A stretch of DNA of 38,930 bases from Novosphingobium panipatense (GCF_002149965.1 NZ_MSQB01000038.1:1-38930); one strand, 5' to 3'. Counted from the first letter of the stretch, positions 24,063 through 31,545 are shown. Notes: generated from the sequence alone by a model not told the origin. A program made the numbers and translations.

Positions 24063-25328
24063 TCAGTGTGTGTCAGGGGCGTCCTCTAGAACCTCTTCGG
24101 AGGTGAATTGCGCGCCGGTGATCCGGGTCCAGCGCAGGGTTTCGGGAAGTGCGATCAATCCTGCCGGTTTTTCCGCCCTGGCTTGTTGCGCTGCCTGATC
24201 GAGCCAGTCCTGCCCATGCCCCGCTTCTGGTACGCGCGGTTTCGCGCCGCCGGGCATTCCGACGATCGCCGCATCGCCAAGGATGACGATGTTCCTACCT
24301 TCGGGGCGCTGGGCGGAGCGGAATATCACCGCGTCAATGCCGCGTTTCGCTCCCGCGAAGGAGATCTGGAAGCGGCGGTTCAGGAATTCCGCCACGGCCT
24401 GCGTCGGCAGGTAGTGGAGATGTTCGTCGCCGGGGAATACGGGCCGGGCGATCTCCGCCATGAAAGTCTTCATGAAATGCCACTGGCGGGCGCGTGCCAG
24501 AGCGCCCGGTGCGAAGTAGTTCACGCCGCGCGGATTGTTGGCGAAGCGCGTGGTGTCCAGCACGCAGATCGGGCGCGTCAGGGCGAACTGCGCGGACATG
24601 ACCCGCCCGCCCACCGAGGGGCGAAGCTCCGCGATGCAGGTCGGCAGGTCGAACGCGCCGTAGAAGGCCTGAATGCCCGAGGGGTTGAGACGGCCTGCCT
24701 TCCGAAGGTGCTCCGGCGGCGGGCCCAGTTCCTGCGCGGGATTGGCCCTGATTCTTTGCGCCTCTTCCGGTGCGTTGGCGATCCGTGCGCGGTGGATGAG
24801 GGCATCGTCCATGCCCGGTTCGATCATGTAGACCGGACCCCGCCTTTCGGCGTCCCGCAACTGCTGCACACCCCTGAAAATCTCGTTGAGGACTTGCTCG
24901 GCATCCGGGTTGAAGAAGCGGCTTGTGAACATCAGGCTGCGCTGGAACGCCTGCCAGTTGGGAAGATGCTCGCCCGCACTGGCAGGCTGGAGAGCATAGA
25001 GCCGGTCTGCGCCGTAGAAGGCCTCACGGTCATTCGCGCTTTCGAGAGCACCGGCCAATGCCTCGAAGATACTGTCGTCTTCGGCTTGTGTCAGATCGCG
25101 CAGGACAGGGGCGAGAGGGCTTCCGTCATCCAGTGAACGGGTGTCGTCATGACTCGCCACTTGGTAGAGGCCCCGCAAGACGGGATCGACGATTTGCGCG
25201 ACGGCACCGATCGGCACCCCCTTCTTCGAAGGATGTAACCGGCACGGCCCCGTGGAGGCGTCCCGCCGGATCGAGACGATTTTCCTCTTGAGGCCATTGT
25301 TCGCGAAACAGTCGGGGCAGACGTTCAA
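24063..25328 (-). CDS. RES-domain protein with N-terminal zinc-ribbon/HEPN-like region
   Basis: 421 residues. The N-terminus has CPDCF near residue 4 and CRLHPSKKG near residue 29, a CxxC...CxxH zinc-ribbon pattern, followed by a helical region matching the 'HEPN/RES N-terminal' arrangement. The C-terminal half is a RES domain (GRLNPSGIQAFYGA with the conserved Arg and Tyr, CIAELRPS with Glu, ICVLDTT). Stand-alone RES toxins of type II toxin-antitoxin systems break down NAD+; this long form has no adjacent Xre/MbcA-like antitoxin. The start is TTG 25328, the only sensible start after in-frame stops, supported by GGAAGG 7 bases upstream. It follows the LysR gene by 33 bp on the same strand and is probably co-transcribed. 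Enzyme activity is inferred from the domain. Confidence 0.82.
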   Translation of the reverse strand: MNVCPDCFANNGLKRKIVSIRRDASTGPCRLHPSKKGVPIGAVAQIVDPVLRGLYQVASHDDTRSLDDGSPLAPVLRDLTQAEDDSIFEALAGALESANDREAFYGADRLYALQPASAGEHLPNWQAFQRSLMFTSRFFNPDAEQVLNEIFRGVQQLRDAERRGPVYMIEPGMDDALIHRARIANAPEEAQRIRANPAQELGPPPEHLRKAGRLNPSGIQAFYGAFDLPTCIAELRPSVGGRVMSAQFALTRPICVLDTTRFANNPRGVNYFAPGALARARQWHFMKTFMAEIARPVFPGDEHLHYLPTQAVAEFLNRRFQISFAGAKRGIDAVIFRSAQRPEGRNIVILGDAAIVGMPGGAKPRVPEAGHGQDWLDQAAQQARAEKPAGLIALPETLRWTRITGAQFTSEEVLEDAPDTH

Positions 25329-25361
25329 GTTCAGGCCTTCCGGTCTTGTGATCGCAGGTTA

Positions 25362-26291
25362 CTAGACCGCATCGCCGCGCACCGGAAGTGCGGGGCGGTT
25401 CTCCCAATAGGGTGGATCCCCGAAGCTCCTGCGCAGGCTGTCAGCGAGGGCGCGGATCTTGGTGGCGGCGCCGTGATCACGGGGATAGGCCAGGAACAGT
25501 TCGGCGCCTTCCGACTCCAGGCCGATGTCCACTTCCACCAGCGATCCCTCGGCAAGCGCCTCGTGTATGAAGAAACTGGGCAGCATGGCGATACCGAGGC
25601 CCGCCGCCACGGCATCGCGCATCACCAGGCCGTTGTTGACCCGCAGCGCCGCCTTGGGGCGGATCACGGACCAGCCGGTCGGCGTGGCGAAGCGCCAGTC
25701 CCCGGTGCGGTTCGAGTAAAGAATGCCTTTGTGCCCTTCCAACTGTGCAAGCGAGGAGGGCGTGCCCATGCGCGCCAGATAGTCCGGCGAAGCGACGAGA
25801 AGACGCCTGCTCCTGGCCAGTCTGCGGGCGATGAGGCGGCCGTCGCCGACCGATCCATGGCGCAGGACCGCATCGAAACCGCCGGTCGCGGCATCGACGA
25901 AGCGATCGTCCAGTTCCAGCGAGACTTCGATCTGCGGATAGTCGCGCAGGAACGTCGCAAGCGCCGGGCCAAGGTGCAGGATGCCGAAGCCGACCGGGGC
26001 GGAAAGGCGCAGCGGCCCCGCCAGCTTGCCGCTCTGCGCCGCCAGTTCGGCGGAGGCTTCCTCCGTTTCGCGCAGGATGCGTTGGGCGCGCGGCAGGAAA
26101 GTCTCGCCGCTGTTGGTGAGGGAGAGCTTGCGGGTCGAACGCTGGATCAGGGTTGCGCCCAGAGCGCGTTCCAACTCGGCAAGCCGCTCGCTCACGACCG
26201 ACTTGGCAAGGCCGAGCCGCCGCGCGGCGGCGCTGATCGAGCCCGCGTCCACCGTGGCGGCGAAAGCGACGATCCCGTCGAGTTTGATCAT
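25362..26291 (-). CDS. LysR-family transcriptional regulator
   Basis: Helix-turn-helix regulator, 309 residues, the usual LTTR length. The N-terminal winged helix is typical (FAATVDAGSISAAARRLGLA, then KSVVSERLAELERALGATLI and RSTRKLSLTNSGETFLPRA). The effector domain begins near residue 90 (GPLRLSAPVGFGILHLGPAL) and belongs to the DhcR/YafC-like branch. It is divergent from the bdcA-like gene, with 120 bp between them holding an 11-bp perfect inverted repeat whose left arm includes this gene's start codon. Control of bdcA and itself is therefore likely. In E. coli bdcA is controlled by a TetR-type protein (BdcR), so the regulator type differs here. Confidence 0.92.
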   Translation of the reverse strand: MIKLDGIVAFAATVDAGSISAAARRLGLAKSVVSERLAELERALGATLIQRSTRKLSLTNSGETFLPRAQRILRETEEASAELAAQSGKLAGPLRLSAPVGFGILHLGPALATFLRDYPQIEVSLELDDRFVDAATGGFDAVLRHGSVGDGRLIARRLARSRRLLVASPDYLARMGTPSSLAQLEGHKGILYSNRTGDWRFATPTGWSVIRPKAALRVNNGLVMRDAVAAGLGIAMLPSFFIHEALAEGSLVEVDIGLESEGAELFLAYPRDHGAATKIRALADSLRRSFGDPPYWENRPALPVRGDAV

Positions 26292-26345
26292 CGTTCGGAT
26301 ATCCCGTCATCAAGGTTCAGAACAAGCCGGCTAGTCCGAACGATG
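26289..26345. promoter_or_regulatory. Inverted repeat spanning the lysR/bdcA divergent promoter
   Basis: CATCGTTCGGA at 26289-26299 and TCCGAACGATG at 26335-26345 are perfect 11-base inverted copies, 35 bases apart. A smaller palindrome, GTTC-A-GAAC (26315-26323), lies almost at the centre. The left arm includes the LysR start codon. This fits a LysR-type autoregulatory operator with several half-sites. Confidence 0.5.
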
Positions 26346-26411
26346 CCTGCACGGCATCTTCAAGTCCAGAGGGCACGATGCGGCCCGATCCGATAGAACA
26401 GGAGACACATC

Positions 26412-27125
26412 ATGAATGACTTCTCTGGCAAGAATATTCTGGTCCTTGGCGGCAGCCGCGGCATCGGCGCCGCGATCGTCCGTCGCTTTGCGTCCGAGGG
26501 CGCAAACCTGGCCTTTACCTTCGCCGGATCGCGCGAGAGCGCCGGCGCGCTGGCGACGGAAACCGGCGCGGAAGCGATCCAGGCCGACAGTGCCGACCGC
26601 GATGCGCTGACCGCCACCGTCGCGGCGCGGGGCAAGCTCGATATCCTCGTGATCAACGCGGGTACGCTTGTGCTGGGCGATCCGCTGACGCTGGATCCCG
26701 ATCAGGTGGACCGCATGATCGACGTCAATGTCCGCGCGCCTTATCACGCCGCCGTCGAAGCCGCGCGGCAGATGAACGATAACGGCCGGATCATCGTGAT
26801 CGGCTCCGTGAACGCCGATCGCATGCCTTTCGCGGGCGGTGCCGCCTATGCGCTCACCAAGGCGGCCATGCAGGGCATGGTGCGCGGACTGGCCCGCGAC
26901 TTCGGCGACCGGGGCATTACCGTCAACAGCATACAGCCGGGGCCGACCGACAGCGACATGAACCCCGCCGAGGGGCCGATGGCGGCGACGATGCACAGTT
27001 TCATGGCCATCAAGCGCCATGCCAGAGCCGAGGAGATCGCGGAATATGCCGCCTATATCGCCGGGCCTCATGCGGGCATGATCACCGGTTCGATGCAGAC
27101 GATCGACGGCGGTTTCGGCGCCTGA
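26412..27125 (+). CDS. bdcA: BdcA-like short-chain dehydrogenase
   Basis: 237-residue SDR protein closely resembling E. coli BdcA (YjgI), a cyclic-di-GMP-binding SDR reported to promote biofilm dispersal. Shared stretches recalled from that protein include GGSRGIGAAIVRRF, DSADRDA, APYHAAVEAARQM, IGSVNADRMPFAG and SLMAIKRH-type residues near the C-terminus (here FMAIKRHARAEE), ending TIDGGFGA. The cofactor motif GGSRGIG and Tyr-x3-Lys (YALTK) are intact; the usual NNAG is INAG. AGGAGA precedes the ATG. A strong hairpin follows the stop. Transcription is likely controlled by the divergent LysR. Similarity is judged from memory, so orthology is likely but not proven. Confidence 0.82.
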   Translation: MNDFSGKNILVLGGSRGIGAAIVRRFASEGANLAFTFAGSRESAGALATETGAEAIQADSADRDALTATVAARGKLDILVINAGTLVLGDPLTLDPDQVDRMIDVNVRAPYHAAVEAARQMNDNGRIIVIGSVNADRMPFAGGAAYALTKAAMQGMVRGLARDFGDRGITVNSIQPGPTDSDMNPAEGPMAATMHSFMAIKRHARAEEIAEYAAYIAGPHAGMITGSMQTIDGGFGA

Positions 27126-27128
27126 ACG

Positions 27129-27167
27129 CGAAAGCGGCGCAGTTCTTCGTGAACTGCGCCGCTTTCG
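27129..27167. terminator. Strong bidirectional hairpin terminator
   Basis: A 17-base perfect stem (27129-27145 with 27151-27167) closes the five-base loop TTCGT. It lies 4 bases after the bdcA stop codon and 16 bases from the end of the convergent secreted-protein gene. TCATTTTC follows on the + side. It probably ends both transcripts. Confidence 0.8.
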
Positions 27168-27182
27168 TCATTTTCAGCTCTG

Positions 27183-27689
27183 TCAGGCGATCAGCCAGGT
27201 GCCGTCCGGCTCCTTGTGGACCACGGTGTTCCAGAGATAGCTCTCGCCGCTGTCATCGGCGGAAAAGAGGATGTCGAACGAGAATTCGTTGGCCGCCACG
27301 CGCTTCCAGTTCTGGATCCGGGTGACGGAAATGCAGCCGGACATGTCGTGATGGCGCATGCGCTTGCCGGGAGACATCGCCCCGGCCCAGCCGTTGAACA
27401 TGGCGGTGCCGCGCGATCCGACGAATTTCTGCACCAGCCCCTGCGTGGCCCGGTCGTCCTGCACGCACATCAGCGTGATCATGTAAGGACGTAGCGTCGC
27501 GGTTGCGGCGGCGACATCCGATTTCAAGGCGGTCGGCGCGGAGGCCAGCGCCTTTTCCACGCCCTGAACCTGGGCCTGGTCGGGCTGCGCCAATGCAGCA
27601 CCGCCGGCAGCATGGGCCTGAGCGGAAAGGCCCGCCAGGGCGACTGCCGCTGCGATCGACTTCGAAAGAAGGGATCGGCTTCGTATCAT
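27183..27689 (-). CDS. Small secreted protein, function unknown
   Basis: 168 residues from ATG 27689. A clear signal peptide (MIRSRSLLSKSIAAAVALAG, ending AHA) is followed by a helical region and a domain with two cysteines (LMCVQDD and MSGCISV), aromatic residues (NGWAGAM, QNWKRVA) and a C-terminal beta-like stretch (GESYLWNTVVHKEPDGTWLI). Family not recognised. The open frame extends 84 bases upstream, but ATG 27689 has GAGG upstream and opens on the signal peptide. About 286 bases separate it from the divergent membrane protein gene. That gap holds a small hairpin (CGATGCG at 27744-27750 with CGCATCG at 27754-27760) and the palindrome GTTAGCTAAC (27912-27921), but no further gene that I can support. 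Confidence 0.65.
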   Translation of the reverse strand: MIRSRSLLSKSIAAAVALAGLSAQAHAAGGAALAQPDQAQVQGVEKALASAPTALKSDVAAATATLRPYMITLMCVQDDRATQGLVQKFVGSRGTAMFNGWAGAMSPGKRMRHHDMSGCISVTRIQNWKRVAANEFSFDILFSADDSGESYLWNTVVHKEPDGTWLIA

Positions 27690-27975
27690 TCTCGTAACCT
27701 CATCACGGTGCTGCCCCATCGGGACAGCAAACTTTCCTGTAAACGATGCGCTTCGCATCGCCTTGCCGATCACGCATTATTTTCTTTGATTTCAACGCCA
27801 AGGGCTTGCTGCGATCAGTCGTGCGTCAATTGGGGCGTTCCGACGCAGACATCTACCGGCAATATGTTCTCGCCTCGCATTTTTTCGTTAAAATATCTTC
27901 TCTCACAATGGGTTAGCTAACGTTTTTGGCTTGCCGACCCTCATATCCCACCAAATCGAAGTACAGGTTATCACG

Positions 27976-28815
27976 ATGAAGTCTGATTTTCGGCTCCCCG
28001 ATCCGGGCCAACTCCTTCCGAACCGGGCGATCGCGGTAAGGCGGCATGGATTTGCCGATCGTTTCCGCATGCTGTTTATCAGCGTGGTTCTGGGGCTGGT
28101 GTCGATTGGCACGGCCGTCGTCGTATGGCCCGGACTCTATGCGGATTACCGCATCAAGCAGGCGCCGGTGGAAGTTCCCGAAGCATCGCTCGTCAGCGCC
28201 GAGTGCAAGACGAAGAAAATGAGTGTGAATTGCGAGGCAGGCATCGCCTATCCGCGTGATGGCGAAACGAAGATCCGCACCGTGGACTTCTCGTTCTTCG
28301 GCCTCGACAAAGGGGACTACGAAACGACGGTGGTCGCAGAACGAGGCAACCCGGACAACATCACCCTGTCGCTGGCGATCGATAAATTCTGGAACCGTTT
28401 CATCGGCTCGCTGGCGATCGTGGTTCTGCTCGGCTGGGTATCGATCCTGATGGGCAGGCGGTTCATCCACCTTTCCGCGACGCTGAAGGCGTTCCGCGAA
28501 CCCGCCGTGCTCCAGCCGGTCTGGGCGCGTATCACGATGCGCAGCAAGAAGCTCGGCGGGAACCGCATCGTCTATTTCCCGGTGACTGGCCTGCGCAAGG
28601 GGATGGGCATCACCACGATCTTCAAGAAGTCCGAAACCCCCTGGATGCACTACGATCCGGTGCAGGACGAGACTTTCGTGCTGGCCGCCGCGCATCCCCG
28701 GGCCAGGCTGCCGATCATGTTGGACGAAAATTTCGACCGGCTCGTCCTCAGCGATGAGGAGACGCACGCGGCCAAGGCCGTCCGCGACGAACTCGCCGCG
28801 CGAATGGACGGCTGA
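27976..28815 (+). CDS. Two-span membrane protein, function unknown
   Basis: 279 residues. One span lies at about 33-53 (MLFISVVLGLVSIGTAVVVW) and the second at about 141-160 (FIGSLAIVVLLGWVSILMG). The loop of about 85 residues between them contains two cysteines (SAECKTKKMSVNCEAG) and is likely periplasmic. The C-terminal about 115 residues are soluble, with a beta-rich centre. Such a layout resembles DUF3592-type membrane proteins, but the match is not firm. ATG 27976 is preferred over TTG 27931 for its AGGTTA site and compact N-terminus. pyrC follows 77 bp downstream on the same strand. Confidence 0.65.
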   Translation: MKSDFRLPDPGQLLPNRAIAVRRHGFADRFRMLFISVVLGLVSIGTAVVVWPGLYADYRIKQAPVEVPEASLVSAECKTKKMSVNCEAGIAYPRDGETKIRTVDFSFFGLDKGDYETTVVAERGNPDNITLSLAIDKFWNRFIGSLAIVVLLGWVSILMGRRFIHLSATLKAFREPAVLQPVWARITMRSKKLGGNRIVYFPVTGLRKGMGITTIFKKSETPWMHYDPVQDETFVLAAAHPRARLPIMLDENFDRLVLSDEETHAAKAVRDELAARMDG

Positions 28816-28892
28816 GGGCGGTTTCCCGGCGGGGCGGCGGGTGCGAAAGTGGACGCTCGACGGCTCGCTCCAAGGCGGCTAGAGCGGCGGGC

Positions 28893-29930
28893 ATGACAGC
28901 ACAGATCACGATCCGCCGCCCTGACGACTGGCATTTGCATTTGCGCGACGGCGACATGCTGAAAGCGGTCGTCGGTTATACCGCCCGTCAGTTCGCGCGC
29001 GCCATCGTCATGCCGAACCTGACACCGCCGGTCGTCACCGTCGCGGCGGCGGAAGCGTACCGGGACCGGATCTCGGCAGCCCTGCCGGCTGGTGCCGATT
29101 TCACGCCGCTGATGACATGCTACCTCACCGACGGCGCCGATCCCGCGGAAATCGAACGCGGATACGAACAGGGCGTGTTCGCGGCCTGCAAGCTCTACCC
29201 CGCACATGCGACGACCAACTCCGCGCACGGCGTCACCGATATCCGCAAGCTCACCGGCTTGCTGGAAACCATGCAGCGAATCGGCATGCCGCTGCTGATC
29301 CACGGCGAAGTGACCGACCGCGATGTCGACATCTTCGACCGCGAGGCCGTGTTCATCGAGCGCATCCTGAACCCGCTGGTTCGCGATTTCCCGGCGCTCA
29401 AGATCGTGCTCGAACATATCACCACCGCCGATGCCGCCGAATTCGTCGCGGATAGCGGCCCTCAGATCGGCGCGACGATCACGCCGCAGCACCTGATCAT
29501 CAACCGCAATGCGATCTTCGACGGCGGCATCCGCCCGCATGCCTATTGCCTGCCCGTCGCCAAGCGCGAGCGGCATCGCCTTGCCGTCCGCAAGGCGGCC
29601 GTCTCGGGCTCGCCCAAGTTCTTCCTCGGCACCGACAGCGCGCCGCATGAAGTGGGCCGCAAGGAATCTTCCTGCGGCTGCGCGGGAATCTTCAATGCCC
29701 CTTACGCCCTGGAAAGCTATGCCCAGGTCTTCGATGAGGAAGGCGTCCTGGACCGGCTGGAAGGCTTTGCGTCCGAACACGGCCCCCGGTTCTACGGCCT
29801 GCCCCTGAACGAGGGCACGGTCACCCTGAAGCGCGAAGACGTGCAGGTGCCGGAAGTGATCACCGACGGAGCGATCAATATCGTGCCGTTCCACGCCGGA
29901 GAAACGATCCGCTGGCGACTGGCGGATTAA
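28893..29930 (+). CDS. pyrC: Dihydroorotase (class II, PyrC)
   Basis: Cytoplasmic zinc amidohydrolase that interconverts carbamoyl-aspartate and dihydroorotate in pyrimidine synthesis. At 345 residues it is the short PyrC type. The metal-binding DDWHLHLRDG is at about residues 11-20 and MPNLTPPV follows. The carboxylated Lys is in ACKLYPAHATTNS. The remaining His ligands are in LIHGEVTD and VLEHITT, and the Asp in FLGTDSAPH. All catalytic residues are present. The stop codon TAA lies inside the left terminus of a 162-bp inverted-repeat element, and the convergent HNH-type gene ends beyond that element. Confidence 0.95.
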   Translation: MTAQITIRRPDDWHLHLRDGDMLKAVVGYTARQFARAIVMPNLTPPVVTVAAAEAYRDRISAALPAGADFTPLMTCYLTDGADPAEIERGYEQGVFAACKLYPAHATTNSAHGVTDIRKLTGLLETMQRIGMPLLIHGEVTDRDVDIFDREAVFIERILNPLVRDFPALKIVLEHITTADAAEFVADSGPQIGATITPQHLIINRNAIFDGGIRPHAYCLPVAKRERHRLAVRKAAVSGSPKFFLGTDSAPHEVGRKESSCGCAGIFNAPYALESYAQVFDEEGVLDRLEGFASEHGPRFYGLPLNEGTVTLKREDVQVPEVITDGAINIVPFHAGETIRWRLAD

Positions 29931-30088
29931 GAGTTTGTTTGGAAAATGCCCCCCGGGGGGCATTTTCAGAGCGGCACCAGCCCGCTCCCCCACCCGACCG
30001 CCCACAGTATAATGCCGATGGGCGGTCGGGTGGGGGAGCGGGCTGGTGCCGCGAAATTCGCATTCCGCGAATTTCCAAACGGATTTAA
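29927..30088. repeat. Cloverleaf-like nested inverted-repeat element, copy 1
   Basis: 162-bp element with four nested pairings. (a) Outer closing stem GTTTGGAAA (29937-29945) with TTTCCAAAC (30072-30080). (b) Perfect 24-base palindrome 29943-29966. (c) Main stem of 34 uninterrupted pairs, 29971-30004 with 30019-30052, with a 14-base loop. (d) AAATTCGC (30054-30061) with GCGAATTT (30067-30074), loop ATTCC. The termini are imperfect inverted repeats (TTAAGAG... and ...TTTAAG). It lies between the convergent pyrC and HNH-type genes, and its left end supplies the pyrC stop codon. Copy 2 at 30885-31046 has the same length and orientation. It may work as a bidirectional terminator, a structured RNA or a MITE-like mobile element. 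Confidence 0.85.
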
Positions 30089-30108
30089 GAATCGCACGGC
30101 CCGGCAGA

Positions 30109-30447
30109 TCAGCGGCGTTTCTTCGCGATCGTCGCGGTGAAATCGGGATCCTTGTTCGCCACCCAGTCCACGAACTTGCGGACGGTGGGGTTGGCGAGCA
30201 GCGCTTCCACATCCATGCCGTGGCGTTGCAGTTCGGAATTCGTGAAGTTCACGATCAGCGTCTGCTGGCAGATCGCATGCATTGGCACGACATCGCGCCC
30301 GCCCCGGCTCTTGGGGACGGGATGGTGCCAGACGATGGTCTTGCCGGTCGGCCTGCCGCAGAGCCAGCAGGGTACGGCGGGAGCGGGGGCGTCCTCGTCC
30401 TGCGGTTCGTCGTCGTGGAATGCGTGTTTCGAATGCTTGCGGGCCAT
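30109..30447 (-). CDS. HNH-nuclease-like small protein
   Basis: 112 residues from ATG 30447. The N-terminus is charged (MARKHSKHAFHDDE). The core carries CWLCGRP, then VWHHPVPKSRGGRD, VPMHAIC and NFTNSELQRHG, a layout seen in small sphingomonad HNH-type proteins with a Cys-based zinc knuckle. After the HAIC segment (HAICQQTLIVNF) I would expect further His residues if it were a standard active HNH nuclease, so activity may be reduced; this is from memory of the family. The frame is open 75 bases further upstream, but ATG 30447 gives the family-like N-terminus. It is divergent from the 91-residue ORF, and the two genes are bracketed by the two 162-bp elements. Confidence 0.7.
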   Translation of the reverse strand: MARKHSKHAFHDDEPQDEDAPAPAVPCWLCGRPTGKTIVWHHPVPKSRGGRDVVPMHAICQQTLIVNFTNSELQRHGMDVEALLANPTVRKFVDWVANKDPDFTATIAKKRR

Positions 30448-30587
30448 GGGTCTGCCTGAAGAGAGTGACGGCGCACCTATAGCGAAGGCAGCGCGCATTG
30501 CCACTGCGGCCGAAATCCTCATTACCGGCTTCTTGACTGCCCGACATCGTGTTACGCTCCCCCCGGATAAACGCGAGGGAGAACGCG

Positions 30588-30863
30588 ATGCCGCTGATCG
30601 AGAGAGCTGCCCGGGCGCTGGCCATGGCTGAAACCGGGCGCGACGATTGGGGTCATATCGATGCCGACCAACGGGAAAAGCTGAAGCAGACCGCGCTGGC
30701 GGTGATCAAGGCGCTGCGCGTTCCCACGCCGGTCATGTGCCAGGCAGGGCACGAACTGCTCGAAACCGAACGCGGCCATGTCGTCGGCGCAAGCGACGCG
30801 CATGATGCCTGGCAGGTCATGATAGACGCGGCGGTAGGGGCTCACGCCGCGGGCAAGGCCTGA
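30588..30863 (+). CDS. Small conserved-looking protein, function unknown
   Basis: 91 residues, probably cytoplasmic, with no signal or membrane segment. It starts MPLIERAARALAMAETGRDD, continues with a helical stretch (QREKLKQTALAVIKALR), then a Cys/His pair (VMCQAGHELLE) and a C-terminal helix (AWQVMIDAAVGAHAAGKA). GAGGGAG directly before ATG 30588 makes it a convincing gene; the frame is open 39 bases upstream without support. Family not recognised. It is divergent from the HNH-type gene (140 bp between the starts) and ends 21 bp before element copy 2. Confidence 0.65.
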   Translation: MPLIERAARALAMAETGRDDWGHIDADQREKLKQTALAVIKALRVPTPVMCQAGHELLETERGHVVGASDAHDAWQVMIDAAVGAHAAGKA

Positions 30864-30884
30864 CCGCAGCGGCAGCCGGAAGGG

Positions 30885-31046
30885 CTAAGAGCCCGTTTGA
30901 AAAGTGCCCACAAGGGCATTTTTGTGCGGCACCGGCCAACGCCCCCACCCTACCACCCGCAGGATACTACCGTTGGGTGGTAGGGTGGGGGCGTGGGCCG
31001 GTGCCGCAAAAATTCGCATTCCGCGAATTTTCAAACAGATTCTAAG
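30885..31046. repeat. Cloverleaf-like nested inverted-repeat element, copy 2
   Basis: 162 bp, the same order of parts as copy 1. (a) GTTTGAAAA (30895-30903) with TTTTCAAAC (31028-31036), one base pair changed from G-C to A-T relative to copy 1. (b) 30900-30909 with 30914-30923, loop ACAA, one G-T pair. (c) Main stem 30926-30958 with 30975-31007, 32 of 33 paired. (d) AAATTCGC/GCGAATTT with loop ATTCC, as in copy 1. In the main stem the copies differ at seven positions: five are compensated on the other arm, one becomes G-T and one a mismatch. It lies between convergent genes, and its right end supplies the stop codon of the cytochrome P460 gene. Confidence 0.85.
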
Positions 31047-31545
31047 GTGCGTAGCGGGTGAAGACGAAATCGTGCGCCGATGCACGGGACTGGTGGCACG
31101 ACCAGCATGTCTGGTGCTGGGCTTCGTCAACCGGCTTGCCGTTGACGAACCGGCCGAAGCCCCAGCCACCGGTCGCGGCATAGCGCCTGGAATCCTTGAC
31201 CATGACTTGCACGGTCGTCGCGGCGCCGGGGATGGAGGCGGGGGCGAACTCGGGCGAAGGGGTGTGCTTCCAGGCCAGCTTCACCAGAACCGTGCCGTCA
31301 GGAAACGGCAGCTTTCCTTTTTCGTAGGCCCGGATCGCGATACGGTTTCCCAGGGTAGCGCGCAGTTCGTCGAGCGGCGGCGCTTCCTGGGCCGGAGCGA
31401 TCAGTTGCCAGCTTCGATAGCCTTCAGGAATGGTTACGCCATAGATCGGCGATGCCAGGAGCGCGTTTCCAGCATTGGCCTTGGCGGCGAGTGCGCCCAT
31501 GAGCACGGCGCCGCAGCCGAACAGGGCAAGGCGGGCCGCGTTCAT
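31042..31545 (-). CDS. Cytochrome P460-family haem protein
   Basis: Exported c-type haem protein, 167 residues. The signal peptide ends near AKANA (residue 25). The domain runs from IYGVTIPEGYRSWQLIAPA through LGNRIAIRAYEKGKLPFPDG (a P460 hallmark) to the C-terminal haem site CWSCH at 147-151, followed by HDFVFTRYAP. Cytochromes P460 oxidise hydroxylamine or bind NO; this one is a member of the wider family in non-nitrifiers, where the substrate is usually unknown. The ATG overlaps the stop of the upstream hydrolase gene by 4 bases (ATGA), so translation is probably coupled. The TAG stop lies within the right terminus of repeat element copy 2. Confidence 0.85.
   Translation of the reverse strand: MNAARLALFGCGAVLMGALAAKANAGNALLASPIYGVTIPEGYRSWQLIAPAQEAPPLDELRATLGNRIAIRAYEKGKLPFPDGTVLVKLAWKHTPSPEFAPASIPGAATTVQVMVKDSRRYAATGGWGFGRFVNGKPVDEAQHQTCWSCHQSRASAHDFVFTRYAP

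Noticed and set aside
24063..26291. LysR plus RES gene as a toxin-antitoxin pair
   Set aside because: The LysR protein has a normal effector domain and its own divergent target; nothing resembles the Xre/MbcA antitoxin fold.
29943..29966. Perfect 24-base palindrome as a simple intrinsic terminator of pyrC
   Set aside because: It could terminate, but it is one arm of the larger repeated element and is better described as part of it.
29927..31046. CRISPR-like or transposon interpretation of the two repeats
   Set aside because: Only two long copies, with no short repeat-spacer pattern and no transposase. MITE origin stays possible but no target-site duplication could be shown.
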